DNA from: Pseudoalteromonas sp. EB27
GTDB taxonomy: Bacteria > Pseudomonadota > Gammaproteobacteria > Enterobacterales > Alteromonadaceae
Direction: 5' to 3'
Assembly: GCF_001974875.1 (NCBI RefSeq)
Contig: NZ_MTQD01000002.1
Coordinates: 310,001 to 374,000 of the forward strand
DNA: 64,000 nt
The translations under genes were made by a program, and so were the position numbers. This document shows, piece after piece, positions 45,877 to 55,698 of this stretch (position 1 is its first letter; each line of letters starts with the position of its first letter). The notes beneath the pieces are model-generated. The model was not told the DNA's origin and did not search any database. It was given only the letters and a program-made list of their open reading frames with translations.

Positions 45877-48800
45877 ATGAAACAACAACCTATGATGCAA
45901 GATTTACCATCAATGGCTATTCGTCGCCCTGTGCTTATAGTTGTACTCAACTTACTAATTATTATTGCCGGGATTGCAGCTATTGCAGGGATTGAGGTCA
46001 GGGAACTCCCCGATGTAGATAGGCCGCGTATTACTGTTTCTGCACCATTTCCGGGTGGCTCACCAGAAACTGTAGACACTGAAGTAACCAGTAAACTAGA
46101 AGGCGCAGTAGCACGCGTAAGCGGTGTTAAATCAATACGAGCGCAAAGTGAAGAAGGAAATTCACGAATTGTCGTAGAGTTTAGGCCCGGAATTAATTTA
46201 GACGATGCAGCAAACGAAACGCGCGAATCGGTGGCACGTGTTCAACGAGATCTCCCCGAAGAAGTCGAGCGAGTATCCATTATTAAAGCCGATAACGATG
46301 CAGAAGCCGTTGTATCGTTAACCGTCTCTAGTGATAGTCTATCGCTTGAAGCACTTACTGAACGTGTTGATGTTGATTTAGCCCCGCAGTTTTTAACCAT
46401 TCCAGGTGTTGCGGATGTACGCTTAAATGGTGATAGGGAACGAGTATTAAGAGTACGAATTGATCCTCTTAAACTAAGCAGCTTCAATTTAACGATTCCA
46501 GATGTTGCACAAGTACTTAGCCAAGCTCCGTTTGACGTGCCAGCAGGAAGTTTAAAATCAAACGATCAACAAATTATCGTACGGGCTGATGCTACATCAA
46601 TAACACCAGAGCAAGTGGGCGACATCATAATTCAAGGTGATACCCGCATTAGCGATATTGCAGCTGTTTACTTTGGTCCCGCTGATCCACGTTCTATGGT
46701 AAGACTCAACGGTAAACCTGTTATAGGCATGGAGATAATTCGTCAAGCCCAATCAAATACGATAGAAATATCTGATGAAGTGTTAAAGCTCATCAACAGC
46801 ATGCAAACGCGTTTTCCTGAAATGGAATTTACCCTTACGTCTGATGATGCACAGTTTATTAGAAGCTCAGTTGATGAAGTTATTTACTCTTTATTACTTA
46901 CCGTGTTGTTAGTAGTTGTAACGCTTTGGGTTTTTATCGGCTCTTGGCGTGCCACACTTGTACCTGCTTTTGCAATCCCCGTAGCGTTAATTGGCTCATT
47001 AGCACTGATTTGGGCACTTGGTTTTTCAATTAACATTTTAACTTTACTAGCCCTTGTACTTGCCACCGGTTTAATTGTAGATGATGCCATTGTAGTTAGT
47101 GAAAATATTCAGCGACAACGAGGATTAGGTTTAGGCAGACGTGCAGCTGCGGTAATAGGAACACGAGAAGTGTTTTTTGCGGTAATAGCAACAACTGCAG
47201 TACTTGCAGCTGTATTTATACCTATTGCATTTTTACCTTCAACCGCTGGGCGGCTGTTTAGAGAGTTTGGAGGTGTACTTGCAGGCGCCGTTATTATTTC
47301 AAGCTTTGTAGCTTTATCATTAGTACCAGCGCTAACTTCAAAGCTAAAACTAAAACAGGGTGGCTTTCATCCATTTGCTAAAGTAGGTCATTGGCTTGGT
47401 GGTATTTATACAAAATCAATTCACAAAGTGCTAGACCATGCGTGGGTTACATTTATAGCCTGTGTATTGGTAGCGGCTGGCTCAGGCGCTTTATATACAA
47501 GTTTAGATAGCGAATTACTACCAACAGAAGATCGTGGAAAAATACGTATATTTGCACGAGGTCCTGACGGTGTAGGGTTAAACTTTATGGATAGACAAGC
47601 TATAAAAATGGAAGATATTTTATTACCTTTTATTGATAGCGGCGAAATAGAATCAATTTATACGGTAGTTGGCCAATGGGATCCAAATATAGTATTTATA
47701 ACTGTGCCATTAAAGCATTGGGATGAAAGAAATTTTACTCAACAAGAAATAATCAATAAAATTCGTCAGCCCTTGGGTGATATTCCCGGTGCACCAGCAT
47801 TTCCAGGCGGTGCAAATAGTTTAAATTTACGTGGTCAAGGTGGCGGTGTTGAAATAGCCTTACTAGGTCAAGATTATCTACAAATATTTAAAGCTGCGCA
47901 GCAGTTTTCAGCGGCACTTGAAAAAGCAGTACCTGAAGTTGCCCCTGTTCGTATTTCCTATCAGCCATCGCAACCACAGCTTAGAGTTAATATAGACAGA
48001 CGGCGTGCACAAGAGCTTGGTGTAGCGCTGAGCGACATAGCAATTACACTGAGAGCGGCTATTAACGGAGATGATGTTGAAGATTTAAACATAGGCGATC
48101 AATCCGTTCCTATAATGTTGCAAGCTCAAAATCAAACCATAAACGATCCGAGTGATTTAGCTAATTTATATATTAGAGCTGGCAATAACAGCTTAGTGCC
48201 ATTAAGTAGTGTTGCTTATATCTCTGAAGAAGGTGTAGCAGCTGAACTTGAGCGACATGCACAGCGCCGCTCTATTGAACTCAGTATGGAACTGCCCGAA
48301 GGATTAACTATCGCCTCTTTAGTAGATCAAATTAAGCAGGTGTCTGAGCAATCATTAGCGCCTGGTATTGCACTTGCGTTTAAAGGTGAAGCACTGACCT
48401 ATGAGGAAACATCTAACGAAGTGCTTGTAACCTACGTATTGGCTTTTTTAATTGTATTTTTAGTTCTTGCTGCCCAGTTCGAAAATGTAAATAGTGCTGT
48501 CGTGGTTATGATAACCGTACCATTTGGTATTACATCTGCAATTTTAGCGCTTTATTTAACGGGGACATCGTTAAATATATACTCTCAAATCGGCTTAGTT
48601 ATGCTGATTGGCTTAATCGCTAAAAACGCTATATTACTGGTTGAATTTGCCGACCAATTACGCGACCAAGGTTTATCTGTTAGAAAAGCTGTTGAGCAAG
48701 CTGCACTAGTACGTTTAAGACCCATTACAATGACTCTTATATCGACCTTGTTAGGTGCGTTACCATTAATTATGTCTACCGGTGCGGGCGCTGAAGCACG

Positions 48801-48957
48801 AAATGCAATTGGTTGGGTGGTGTTTGGTGGCCTAGCGCTCGCCGTATTATTTACCCTTTACCTTACACCTGTTATTTACTTAGGTTTAGCTCGCTTTACG
48901 ACCCCTCGAGGCGATGAATCTAAAGAGCTCGAACAAGAGCTAGAAAAGCTAAATTAA
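45877..48957 (+). CDS. RND family efflux transporter permease (HAE-1/AcrB type)
   Basis: 1026 residues with twelve membrane segments and two large periplasmic loops. Family marks include 'RRPVLIVVLNLLIIIAGI', the proton-relay Asp pair in 'LATGLIVDDAIVVSENIQR', 'FIPIAFLPSTAGRLFREFG', and the second-half 'QIGLVMLIGLIAKNAILLVEFA'. Resembles the MexI/VexF-like group of proton-driven drug or metabolite exporters. It starts 2 bp after the adaptor stop. A T-poor hairpin follows the gene (48974-49010). Confidence 0.95.
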   Translation: MKQQPMMQDLPSMAIRRPVLIVVLNLLIIIAGIAAIAGIEVRELPDVDRPRITVSAPFPGGSPETVDTEVTSKLEGAVARVSGVKSIRAQSEEGNSRIVVEFRPGINLDDAANETRESVARVQRDLPEEVERVSIIKADNDAEAVVSLTVSSDSLSLEALTERVDVDLAPQFLTIPGVADVRLNGDRERVLRVRIDPLKLSSFNLTIPDVAQVLSQAPFDVPAGSLKSNDQQIIVRADATSITPEQVGDIIIQGDTRISDIAAVYFGPADPRSMVRLNGKPVIGMEIIRQAQSNTIEISDEVLKLINSMQTRFPEMEFTLTSDDAQFIRSSVDEVIYSLLLTVLLVVVTLWVFIGSWRATLVPAFAIPVALIGSLALIWALGFSINILTLLALVLATGLIVDDAIVVSENIQRQRGLGLGRRAAAVIGTREVFFAVIATTAVLAAVFIPIAFLPSTAGRLFREFGGVLAGAVIISSFVALSLVPALTSKLKLKQGGFHPFAKVGHWLGGIYTKSIHKVLDHAWVTFIACVLVAAGSGALYTSLDSELLPTEDRGKIRIFARGPDGVGLNFMDRQAIKMEDILLPFIDSGEIESIYTVVGQWDPNIVFITVPLKHWDERNFTQQEIINKIRQPLGDIPGAPAFPGGANSLNLRGQGGGVEIALLGQDYLQIFKAAQQFSAALEKAVPEVAPVRISYQPSQPQLRVNIDRRRAQELGVALSDIAITLRAAINGDDVEDLNIGDQSVPIMLQAQNQTINDPSDLANLYIRAGNNSLVPLSSVAYISEEGVAAELERHAQRRSIELSMELPEGLTIASLVDQIKQVSEQSLAPGIALAFKGEALTYEETSNEVLVTYVLAFLIVFLVLAAQFENVNSAVVVMITVPFGITSAILALYLTGTSLNIYSQIGLVMLIGLIAKNAILLVEFADQLRDQGLSVRKAVEQAALVRLRPITMTLISTLLGALPLIMSTGAGAEARNAIGWVVFGGLALAVLFTLYLTPVIYLGLARFTTPRGDESKELEQELEKLN

Positions 48958-48973
48958 AGTGTAATTAAAGCTA

Positions 48974-49010
48974 GACTCACTACTCTTTTAGCTTAAAACA
49001 GTAGTGGGTC
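48974..49010 (+). terminator. Possible terminator after efflux pump operon
   Basis: GACTCACTACT / AGTAGTGGGTC stem (one G-T pair) around a 15-nt loop; the T-run is poor. Confidence 0.5.
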
Positions 49011-49099
49011 TTAGTTATATCTTGATTGGCTATATTTGTTTGTTAAGATAGCCACCTAAGCATATACATGCCTTACTGTGTGGTCACAAGGAATCCCCT

Positions 49100-50995
49100 A
49101 TGCAAGCCGAACAAGTTGAAATCGCACAATTTTTAGCACAACATCCTCCTTTTGATGACTTACCTCAAAAAGCGCTTAATGAGCTAGCTCAACAAGTTGA
49201 AGTTGCTTACTTTAGAGCAAAAACAGATATTTTGAGTTTTGGACAAGATATATCTGACTTGTATGTAATTAGAAGTGGTTCTGTAGAAATGTATCGCCGT
49301 AATGGCGAGCTTTATAACCGTTTGGCTACAGCAGGTATATTTGGTCAAATGGGTTTATTGATGAACCGTAAGGTACGTTTTCCTGCAACAGCTCTTGAAG
49401 ATACATTAGTATACTGCATAAATGTTGAGCTATTTAATCGTTACTGTGATGAGTTTGATGCGTTTGCTGATTACTTTGAAACAGATGGTAACGTGCGTTT
49501 ACATCAAGCTATTGTTGAACAAGCTGATGGCAATGACCTTACAACTGCGAAAGTGAAATCATTAATCCACCGAGATGTAGTAACCGTAGATGCAACCTCT
49601 ACAATACAAGATATCGCTAAATTAATGACCGAAGAGGCGGTTTCATCAGTTTTGGTAACAGACGTAAATAAGCCTATAAACGATGATCCTGAGGAAGATG
49701 ATGGACAAGTCGTTGGCATAATAACCGATAGGGATTTACGCTCAAAAGTAGTGGCTAAAGGCCTTGCCTTTAACACACAAGCAAAAGATATTATGTCAAC
49801 TAACTTAGTGCTCTTAGACGCTAATGACTATATTTTTGAAGCTGTACTTGCCATGCTTAGAGATAATTTACATCACTTGCCTGTAGTACAAAAAAAGCGC
49901 CCTATAGGGGTTATCTCTCTTTCTGACATTTTACGTTATGAATCGCAAAGTAGCTTATTGCTTGTGCGCGGTATACTTGCTCAACAAACAATTGAGGATT
50001 TGGCACATTATGCGCGCCAGTTGCCCAACGTATTTGTTCGTATGGTCAACGAAGATGCAAACTCTCACATGGTTGGCACCGCCATGGCCGTTATCGGTCG
50101 TACATTTAAACAAAGATTGCTTGTATTAGCTGAAGAAAAGTTTGGTCCACCTCCCGTTCCTTATTGTTTTATTGCCTTGGGCTCAATGGCTCGAGATGAG
50201 CAACTTATTGTAACGGATCAAGATAACGCGCTAATTTTAGATGATAGTTATGACGACGAAAAACATAACGAATATTTTCAAAATATCTCAGACTTTGTTT
50301 GTGATGGTTTAGCACAATGTGGCTATACGTATTGTGATGGAGAAATAATGGCGTCGTTTAAAAAGTGGCGTAAAACTCGCTCAGAATGGTTTGATCAATT
50401 TGCAGATTGGATAGCTCAGCCAAAACCACAAGCTTTACTTAATAGCTCTATATTTTTTGATTTAGACGGAGTATGGGGTAAAACCAAGTGGGCTAATGAA
50501 CTTAAAATATTTATAGCAAAACAAAGTAAAGCGAATCGTATATTTTTGGCTAACATGGCAGCAAATGCGAGAAATAGAACACCGCCACTTGGTTTTTTTA
50601 AAGGCTTTGTTATGGAACATAATGGGCAACATAAGCGCTCAATGAACTTAAAACGACGAGGTACTGCACCACTTTCGGATGTTATACGCGTGCATGCGTT
50701 AGCCATTGGTTCGCGTAAACAAAATTCGTTTGAGCGTTTAGAAGATATTATTGAAGCAAAACTTTTACCGCAGGGTAAAGCGCAAGATTTACGTGATGCA
50801 CTAGAGTATATAGCCATGATGCGAATTCGTCATCAAGCGTGGCAAATAGAGAAGGGCGAAGAGCCAGATAATAACTTAGATCCACATTTACTGTCTCCCT
50901 TTGAACAGCGAAACTTAAAGGAAGCATTTGCTATTTTAGAAAAAGCGCAAAGCTATTTAAAATTTAGCTACACAGCAAACTCTGGTGTGAAGTAG
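49100..50995 (+). CDS. cNMP-binding / CBS-pair / DUF294 nucleotidyltransferase-like protein
   Basis: 631 residues in four parts. Cyclic-nucleotide-binding-like domain (~15-130, 'LYVIRSGSVEMYRRNGELYNRL'). CBS pair (~150-290, 'VSSVLVTD', 'GIITDRDLRSKVVAKG', 'VGIISLSDILRYES'-type motifs). DUF294 nucleotidyltransferase fold (~330-470) with 'GSMARDEQLIVTDQDNALI'. DUF294 C-terminal helical domain (~480-620). Such proteins resemble the sensor half of GlnD-like signalling enzymes; function is unproven. It is 3 bp upstream of a DnaQ-like exonuclease gene, a pairing seen repeatedly in marine gammaproteobacteria. Confidence 0.87.
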   Translation: MQAEQVEIAQFLAQHPPFDDLPQKALNELAQQVEVAYFRAKTDILSFGQDISDLYVIRSGSVEMYRRNGELYNRLATAGIFGQMGLLMNRKVRFPATALEDTLVYCINVELFNRYCDEFDAFADYFETDGNVRLHQAIVEQADGNDLTTAKVKSLIHRDVVTVDATSTIQDIAKLMTEEAVSSVLVTDVNKPINDDPEEDDGQVVGIITDRDLRSKVVAKGLAFNTQAKDIMSTNLVLLDANDYIFEAVLAMLRDNLHHLPVVQKKRPIGVISLSDILRYESQSSLLLVRGILAQQTIEDLAHYARQLPNVFVRMVNEDANSHMVGTAMAVIGRTFKQRLLVLAEEKFGPPPVPYCFIALGSMARDEQLIVTDQDNALILDDSYDDEKHNEYFQNISDFVCDGLAQCGYTYCDGEIMASFKKWRKTRSEWFDQFADWIAQPKPQALLNSSIFFDLDGVWGKTKWANELKIFIAKQSKANRIFLANMAANARNRTPPLGFFKGFVMEHNGQHKRSMNLKRRGTAPLSDVIRVHALAIGSRKQNSFERLEDIIEAKLLPQGKAQDLRDALEYIAMMRIRHQAWQIEKGEEPDNNLDPHLLSPFEQRNLKEAFAILEKAQSYLKFSYTANSGVK

Positions 50996-50998
50996 CCT

Positions 50999-51709
50999 AT
51001 GAATCCGCGTAATTATAAAGCAGTTGATTGGCAAGCTAGATATAACGAGCTTGCCAACAGCACCGAAAATAAACTCTTAAAACATTTTTATGCTGGTGCT
51101 TATAATCAAGACAAAGCCGCAGTAAAAGATGTGCCCTTTGTAGCAATGGACTTTGAAACCACTGGTTTAAATAGCCAAAACGACGATATAGTGAGTGTCG
51201 GATTAGTGCCGTTTAGTTTAAAGCGTATCTATTGTAAACACAGCAGGCATTGGGTTGTACAACCTAGACGTAACCTGCATGAAGAGTCTATTTTAATCCA
51301 TGGGATAACCCATTCTGAGGTAGATGACGCCCCTGACTTTAATCAAATCATTGAACCTTTACTTGAAGCGCTAAGTGGTAAAGTTGTCGTGGTGCATTAC
51401 GCTGCTATAGAACGCCATTTTTTAAATAATGCGTTACTACTACGGCTTAAAGAAGGTATTGAGTTTGCACTTGTTGATACAATGGAAATAGAAAAAAGAG
51501 CACTAAAAGCAAGGCAAGGTTTATTAGGTCGAGTATTTAATACAAAACTTGGCTCGCTCAGATTAACAGATTGTCGTGCGCGTTATTCTCTACCTGCGTA
51601 TCAAAACCATAATGCGTTAACAGATGCACTTGCTACAGCTGAGCTTTTACAAGCGCAACTGAGTCATCATTACCGTGTAGATACTCCAATCTCAGAATTA
51701 TGGGGGTAA
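50999..51709 (+). CDS. DnaQ-like 3'-5' exonuclease
   Basis: 236 residues. DEDD exonuclease motifs: Exo I 'VAMDFETTGLNSQNDDIVSVG' (D, E), Exo II in 'VVVHYAAIERHFL', Exo III in 'QNHNALTDALATAELL' (H...D, DEDDh type). Similar to the proofreading subunit fold but separate from replication genes. Forms an operon with the DUF294 protein; a joint nucleotide-signal or nucleic acid processing role is inference. The stop codon region coincides with the start of repeat family 2, copy 2. Confidence 0.88.
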   Translation: MNPRNYKAVDWQARYNELANSTENKLLKHFYAGAYNQDKAAVKDVPFVAMDFETTGLNSQNDDIVSVGLVPFSLKRIYCKHSRHWVVQPRRNLHEESILIHGITHSEVDDAPDFNQIIEPLLEALSGKVVVVHYAAIERHFLNNALLLRLKEGIEFALVDTMEIEKRALKARQGLLGRVFNTKLGSLRLTDCRARYSLPAYQNHNALTDALATAELLQAQLSHHYRVDTPISELWG

Positions 51710-51870
51710 TACTAATACGTAATAATGCTTTAATCATATTGAAGGTTAAACCTGACGTTAGCTACGTTAAAATTTATCATTTAGAGCAACTAAATAACGA
51801 ATTTTTGCCTTACTATTGAGACGTTTTTTCTACCACAAAACAGATCACTTTATTAAGCGAATTGATATAA
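51707..51870 (+). repeat. Repeat family 2, copy 2 (MITE-like, ~164 bp)
   Basis: Aligns, in the opposite orientation, with 39862-40025 from end to end at roughly three quarters identity by eye. Ends: TAATACTAATACG on the left and TTAAGCGAATTGATATAA on the right, imperfectly inverted. It begins at the exonuclease stop codon TAA. No coding capacity. Confidence 0.75.
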
Positions 51871-51886
51871 CCTTAAATAGTTAAAC

Positions 51887-51917
51887 AAAAAAGCGCCGCA
51901 ATTATTGCGGCGCTTTC
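51887..51917 (-). terminator. Terminator after the BCCT transporter gene (minus strand)
   Basis: AAAGCGCCGCAAT / ATTGCGGCGCTTT stem followed on the minus strand by six T. Confidence 0.88.
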
Positions 51918-51948
51918 GTTACTAATTAAAGTATTACTACTTAAGGTA

Positions 51949-53529
51949 TTACTTAACTGGGCGAGGCTCAGTTCGTAAACCTAAAACTAAGCTTAAACAC
52001 ATAAACAACAATACAATAGTGAATGGCAAGCCTGTAGAAACGGCACCTGCCTGTAGTGCTTCAATTGCTTGCGTGCCACCAATCCAAAGTAGAGCTGCTG
52101 CAATAGCGCCTTCTACCGATGCCCAAAATATACGTTGTGGAACTGGTGCATCAATTTTACCGCCAGCAGTAATTGAATCAATTACTAGTGAACCAGAGTC
52201 AGATGATGTAATAAAAAACACGAGCACTAATACAATCGCAATAAACGATAAAATATTAGATAGAGGTAATTCATCAAGCATCTGGAACATAGCTAAAGGT
52301 ACTTCAGTTAAGCCGTTAGTACCTAGTGCACCAACACCGTTAACTACTTGATCAATCGCAATACCGCCGTAAATCGACATCCATAAAACAGTAACTAGCG
52401 TAGGGATAAGTAATACCGCAATTAAGAATTCACGAATTGTGCGACCACGTGATACACGCGCGATAAACATACCTACAAACGGTGACCAGGAAATCCACCA
52501 AGCCCAGTAAAACACAGTCCAACCATGCATCCATGTTTCATCTTCGCGGCCATGTGGGTTACTCAATGGAATTATATTTTCAACATAACCCATAATAGTT
52601 GTTGGTACGTTACCCATTGCTACAGCAAAGCCAACTAGGCAAACAAACAATAGCAATGAGAAAGCAATTAGCATGTTTACATTACTGAGTAGTTTTACAC
52701 CACCGTCAATACCACGAACTACAGAAACAATCGCTAAAAGTGTTACACCCACAATAACCAAAATTTGAGAGCCAATTCCGCCCTCAAGACCAAATACATG
52801 GTTAATACCTGCAGAAGCTTGCTGCGCACCTAAACCTAAAGACGTTGCAAGGCCAAATAATGTAGCAAGTACAGCTAAGATATCAATGATATGACCAGGC
52901 CAACCCCACGCTTTGTCGCCTAATATAGGATAAAAAATAGAACGAATTGAAAGAGGTAAACCTTTGTTGTACGTAAAAAATGCAAGAGATAAACCAACAA
53001 CAGCGTAAATAGCCCAAGGATGAAGACCCCAATGGAACATAGTCGCGCCCATTGCTAATTTTGCAGCCTCTGGTGTATTAGCGGCTACGTTAAGTGGTGT
53101 TTCGTACCAACCAGTAAAGTAAGCAACCGGTTCAGCAACGCCCCAAAACATAAGGCCGATACCCATACCTGCAGCAAATAACATAGCAAGCCATGAAATT
53201 CGAGAGTGAGAAGGTTTAGCATCATCACCACCAAGGCGAATATTCCCGTAAGGAGAAACAATAAGTGCTAAACAAAAGAGTACAAAGAAGTTGGCAGCCC
53301 ACATAAATAGGGCATCAAAATTATTAATAATATCGGTCTTGATACTATCAAGCGCTGTTTTTGCAGTTTGTGGGTCGGTAACAAGTATGGCGATTAAAAA
53401 AATGACAATCAGGCCCGCACTAGTTCCAAAAACAGGGTTGTGTATATCAAACCCCCACTTTTGTACGTTGTCCTGACCTACGGTGTAGTCCGTATTGTCA
53501 ATACTATATTTGTCATGATTTTCCTTCAT
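51949..53529 (-). CDS. BCCT family betaine/choline/carnitine-type transporter
   Basis: 526 residues, about twelve membrane segments. Family motifs are 'MLFAAGMGIGLMFWGVAEP' (with the GMGIG of sodium-coupled betaine carriers), 'ATMFHWGLHPWAIYA' and the aromatic box around 'VFYWAWWISWSPFVGMFIARVSRGRTIREF'. It imports quaternary ammonium compounds, typically compatible solutes. The C-terminal tail is short, unlike the regulatory tail of BetP. ATG 53529 with AGAGG is preferred to the upstream TTG-type start at 53556. It stands next to, but divergent from, the ergothioneine genes, whose products are betaines. Confidence 0.92.
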   Translation of the reverse strand: MKENHDKYSIDNTDYTVGQDNVQKWGFDIHNPVFGTSAGLIVIFLIAILVTDPQTAKTALDSIKTDIINNFDALFMWAANFFVLFCLALIVSPYGNIRLGGDDAKPSHSRISWLAMLFAAGMGIGLMFWGVAEPVAYFTGWYETPLNVAANTPEAAKLAMGATMFHWGLHPWAIYAVVGLSLAFFTYNKGLPLSIRSIFYPILGDKAWGWPGHIIDILAVLATLFGLATSLGLGAQQASAGINHVFGLEGGIGSQILVIVGVTLLAIVSVVRGIDGGVKLLSNVNMLIAFSLLLFVCLVGFAVAMGNVPTTIMGYVENIIPLSNPHGREDETWMHGWTVFYWAWWISWSPFVGMFIARVSRGRTIREFLIAVLLIPTLVTVLWMSIYGGIAIDQVVNGVGALGTNGLTEVPLAMFQMLDELPLSNILSFIAIVLVLVFFITSSDSGSLVIDSITAGGKIDAPVPQRIFWASVEGAIAAALLWIGGTQAIEALQAGAVSTGLPFTIVLLFMCLSLVLGLRTEPRPVK

Positions 53530-53872
53530 GCAATACCTCTTTAGTTGTCCTAACAAGCCAAAATAAATTCGGCGTCATATCGAATTACATTAGCCTTTAA
53601 ATATTAAGTAAAAAGTAATACCGTAATTATTTGAAGACTAACTAATTTGAAGAGTGATCATACAGCTAGTAGTGTATGAGTTAAATATTAAATGTAAATG
53701 AATTTGTATTTAAAACGCTGTTTATATAGCCAAATTAATGATTCTTCTATTTAAAAGCTAAAAAATTCTAAATTCAGTGAACGTTAAAAATTAGTTTGCT
53801 ATTAAAAGTATTAATTTACTTAGTTAAGTAAAAAAAGATCACTTTTAAGTAACTTATTTAATGCTTAAATAC
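53530..53872. other. AT-rich region upstream of the BCCT gene
   Basis: No gene seen. A short inverted repeat TTTACTTA-GT-TAAGTAAA (53815-53832) is present. Promoter elements for the transporter must lie here, but none stands out. Confidence 0.5.
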
Positions 53873-54050
53873 TAGGGATTATTGACCTTTTAGGATTGAA
53901 ATTCGTTCAATTTGGGAACGATTTAATCGCTTTTAGGTTTCTAACCTAGTGGGTTCGGTAACTGCTTCTGCGTTATTGTGCATGCTTAGATGCACCTAAG
54001 AAAAATTAAAAAACAAGCAGCAAAGAGCAAATTCCCCTTTAGGGTTATTA
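53873..54050 (-). repeat. Repeat family 1, decayed inverted copy
   Basis: From TAGGGATTATTGACC onward it follows the reverse complement of the right half of the 54115-54384 element: GATTGAAAT-GTTCAAT, CGATTTAATCGC, TTCTAACCTAGTGGG. It then diverges around an insertion (53970-54000), with matching blocks (AACAAGCAGCAAAGAG) beyond. The left boundary is clear, the right one not. Confidence 0.6.
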
Positions 54051-54114
54051 TAAATTTATAAGCCGATAAGCATCTTTAATCAAGTTGTAATATGAATATG
54101 ATTTAACACAACAT

Positions 54115-54384
54115 TAGGGCATGTTGAATTTTGGCGATTGAATTTACAGTAGTATGTTTGGTTTTTAGGCAAGGCAGAGCCTATGTAGTGTGGTCTCATT
54201 CCCCATAAATAGGCGATAACGCAGCATAAATACCAAACATACACTGCCCTTTGGGTTCTTTCTAGGGACGATTAACTCTTTGTTACTCGGTTTTTACTTA
54301 GCCCACTAGGTTACAAACCTCGTGCCGCGATTTAATCGCCCCTAGATTGAACAAATTTCAATCCAAAAAGCTCAGCATGCCCTA
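54115..54384 (+). mobile_element. Repeat family 1, copy A (MITE-like, ~270 bp), upstream of egtB
   Basis: Terminal inverted repeats TTAGGGCATGTTGA / TCAGCATGCCCTAA (one mismatch), with TA at both outer ends as left by Tc1/mariner-IS630-type transposition. The interior matches copy B (56684-56951) at high identity, including TATGTTTGGTTTTTAGGC, AAATAGGCGATAACGCAG and TAGCCCACTAGGTTACAAAC. No open frame of note, so a non-autonomous element. It ends 43 bp before the egtB ATG. Confidence 0.8.
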
Positions 54385-54426
54385 AGCTATATTTTATAAA
54401 TAGATAGGCAAAGGATTAATACTATT

Positions 54427-55698
54427 ATGCGTGAATGCGTTACAAAAAATACCAACCAAAACGAACTTGTTAAACGCTTTTGCAGCGTTAGAGGCGAAAG
54501 CCTAGCTATTATAGAACCTCTCACTGTAGAGGATTGCCAATTACAAGCTATGGCAGATGCCAGTCCAAGCAAATGGCATTTAGCACACACAACATGGTTT
54601 TTTGAAACGTTTTTACTTAGTGTTTATTGTAAGCAGTACATTGTGTTTAACTCTCACTATAGAATGCTTTTTAATTCCTACTACAATGGGATTGGAGAGC
54701 AATTTAAACGAGCCAACCGAGGTAGTTTATCTAGGCCTAGTTTAGATGGAGTTCTAGCTTACAGAAAGCATGTTGATAGCTGTGTAATTGAATTGCTTAA
54801 TACTGAAGTTAATCCACAAATTAAAGATATTATTGATCTTGGTTTAAACCACGAGCAACAGCACCAAGAGCTAATGCTAATGGACATCAAATATAACTTT
54901 TCAGTAAACCCATTATTTCCACAATATCAAACATCATTTTTAAATAGCCAAAACAAATCAGCAGATATTAAGCCCCTTAACTTTATCAATTTTGAACAAG
55001 CCATTATTAATATTGGCACAAATGCCGACGATGAATTTGCATACGATAACGAGTGTCCCAAACACCAAGTATTAATTCATCCATTCAGCTTTGCTAGCAG
55101 GTTGGTCACTAATGGTGAATATTTAGACTTTATAAATGCCGGTGGGTATAGCAATCCACAGTACTGGTTAAGCGACGGCTGGGCAAATATACAAAATAAT
55201 AGTTTAACGCAACCTTTGTATTGGCATTGCATAAATAACGAGTGGTTTGAGTTTACACACTATGGATTGCAGCCTCTTAATTTAAGTGCACCAATCTGCC
55301 ATGTTAGTTATTTTGAGGCCAGCGCCTATGCTAATTTTGTAAAGGCTCGCTTGCCTACAGAGTTTGAGTGGGAATATGCAGCTAAAAATACAGCTTCAAC
55401 AGAGATTAATAATAACGACCTAACACCTCAGCAAGCAAAGACTGATACTGAAATAAACCAGTTAACTGATGCGTGTTGGCAATGGACGAACAGTGCATAT
55501 TTACCATACCCTGGTTTTAAGCCTATTGAAGGAGTAGCAGGGGAGTACAATGGTAAGTTTATGAATAACCAAATGGTGCTACGTGGCGGGTGTGTGTTTA
55601 CCCCTCAAAACCATTTACGACAAACATATCGTAATTTTTATTACCCGCATCAAGCGTGGATGTGCAGCGGGATAAGACTAGCTAAGGATATAGTATGA
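54427..55698 (+). CDS. egtB: Ergothioneine biosynthesis sulfoxide synthase EgtB
   Basis: 423 residues. The N-terminal DinB-like domain contains the metal-site pieces 'SKWHLAHTTWFF' (H51/H54) and 'NHEQQHQELMLMD' (H142, H146, E148), matching the three-histidine iron site of EgtB. The C-terminal FGE-sulfatase-like domain has 'PKHQVLIHPFSFASRLVTNGEYLDF', 'ARLPTEFEWEYAA', 'VLRGGCVFTPQNHLRQTYRNFYYPHQAWMCSGIRLA'. The enzyme joins hercynine and a cysteine-type thiol with oxygen. The related SenA and OvoA are less likely: no senB/selD neighbour and no C-terminal methyltransferase. It overlaps egtD by 4 bp (ATGA). Confidence 0.88.
   Translation: MRECVTKNTNQNELVKRFCSVRGESLAIIEPLTVEDCQLQAMADASPSKWHLAHTTWFFETFLLSVYCKQYIVFNSHYRMLFNSYYNGIGEQFKRANRGSLSRPSLDGVLAYRKHVDSCVIELLNTEVNPQIKDIIDLGLNHEQQHQELMLMDIKYNFSVNPLFPQYQTSFLNSQNKSADIKPLNFINFEQAIINIGTNADDEFAYDNECPKHQVLIHPFSFASRLVTNGEYLDFINAGGYSNPQYWLSDGWANIQNNSLTQPLYWHCINNEWFEFTHYGLQPLNLSAPICHVSYFEASAYANFVKARLPTEFEWEYAAKNTASTEINNNDLTPQQAKTDTEINQLTDACWQWTNSAYLPYPGFKPIEGVAGEYNGKFMNNQMVLRGGCVFTPQNHLRQTYRNFYYPHQAWMCSGIRLAKDIV

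Noticed and set aside
53815..53832. Inverted repeat TTTACTTA-GT-TAAGTAAA upstream of the BCCT gene as operator
   Set aside because: Entirely A/T-rich flanks make such symmetry likely by chance; no known regulator motif matches.
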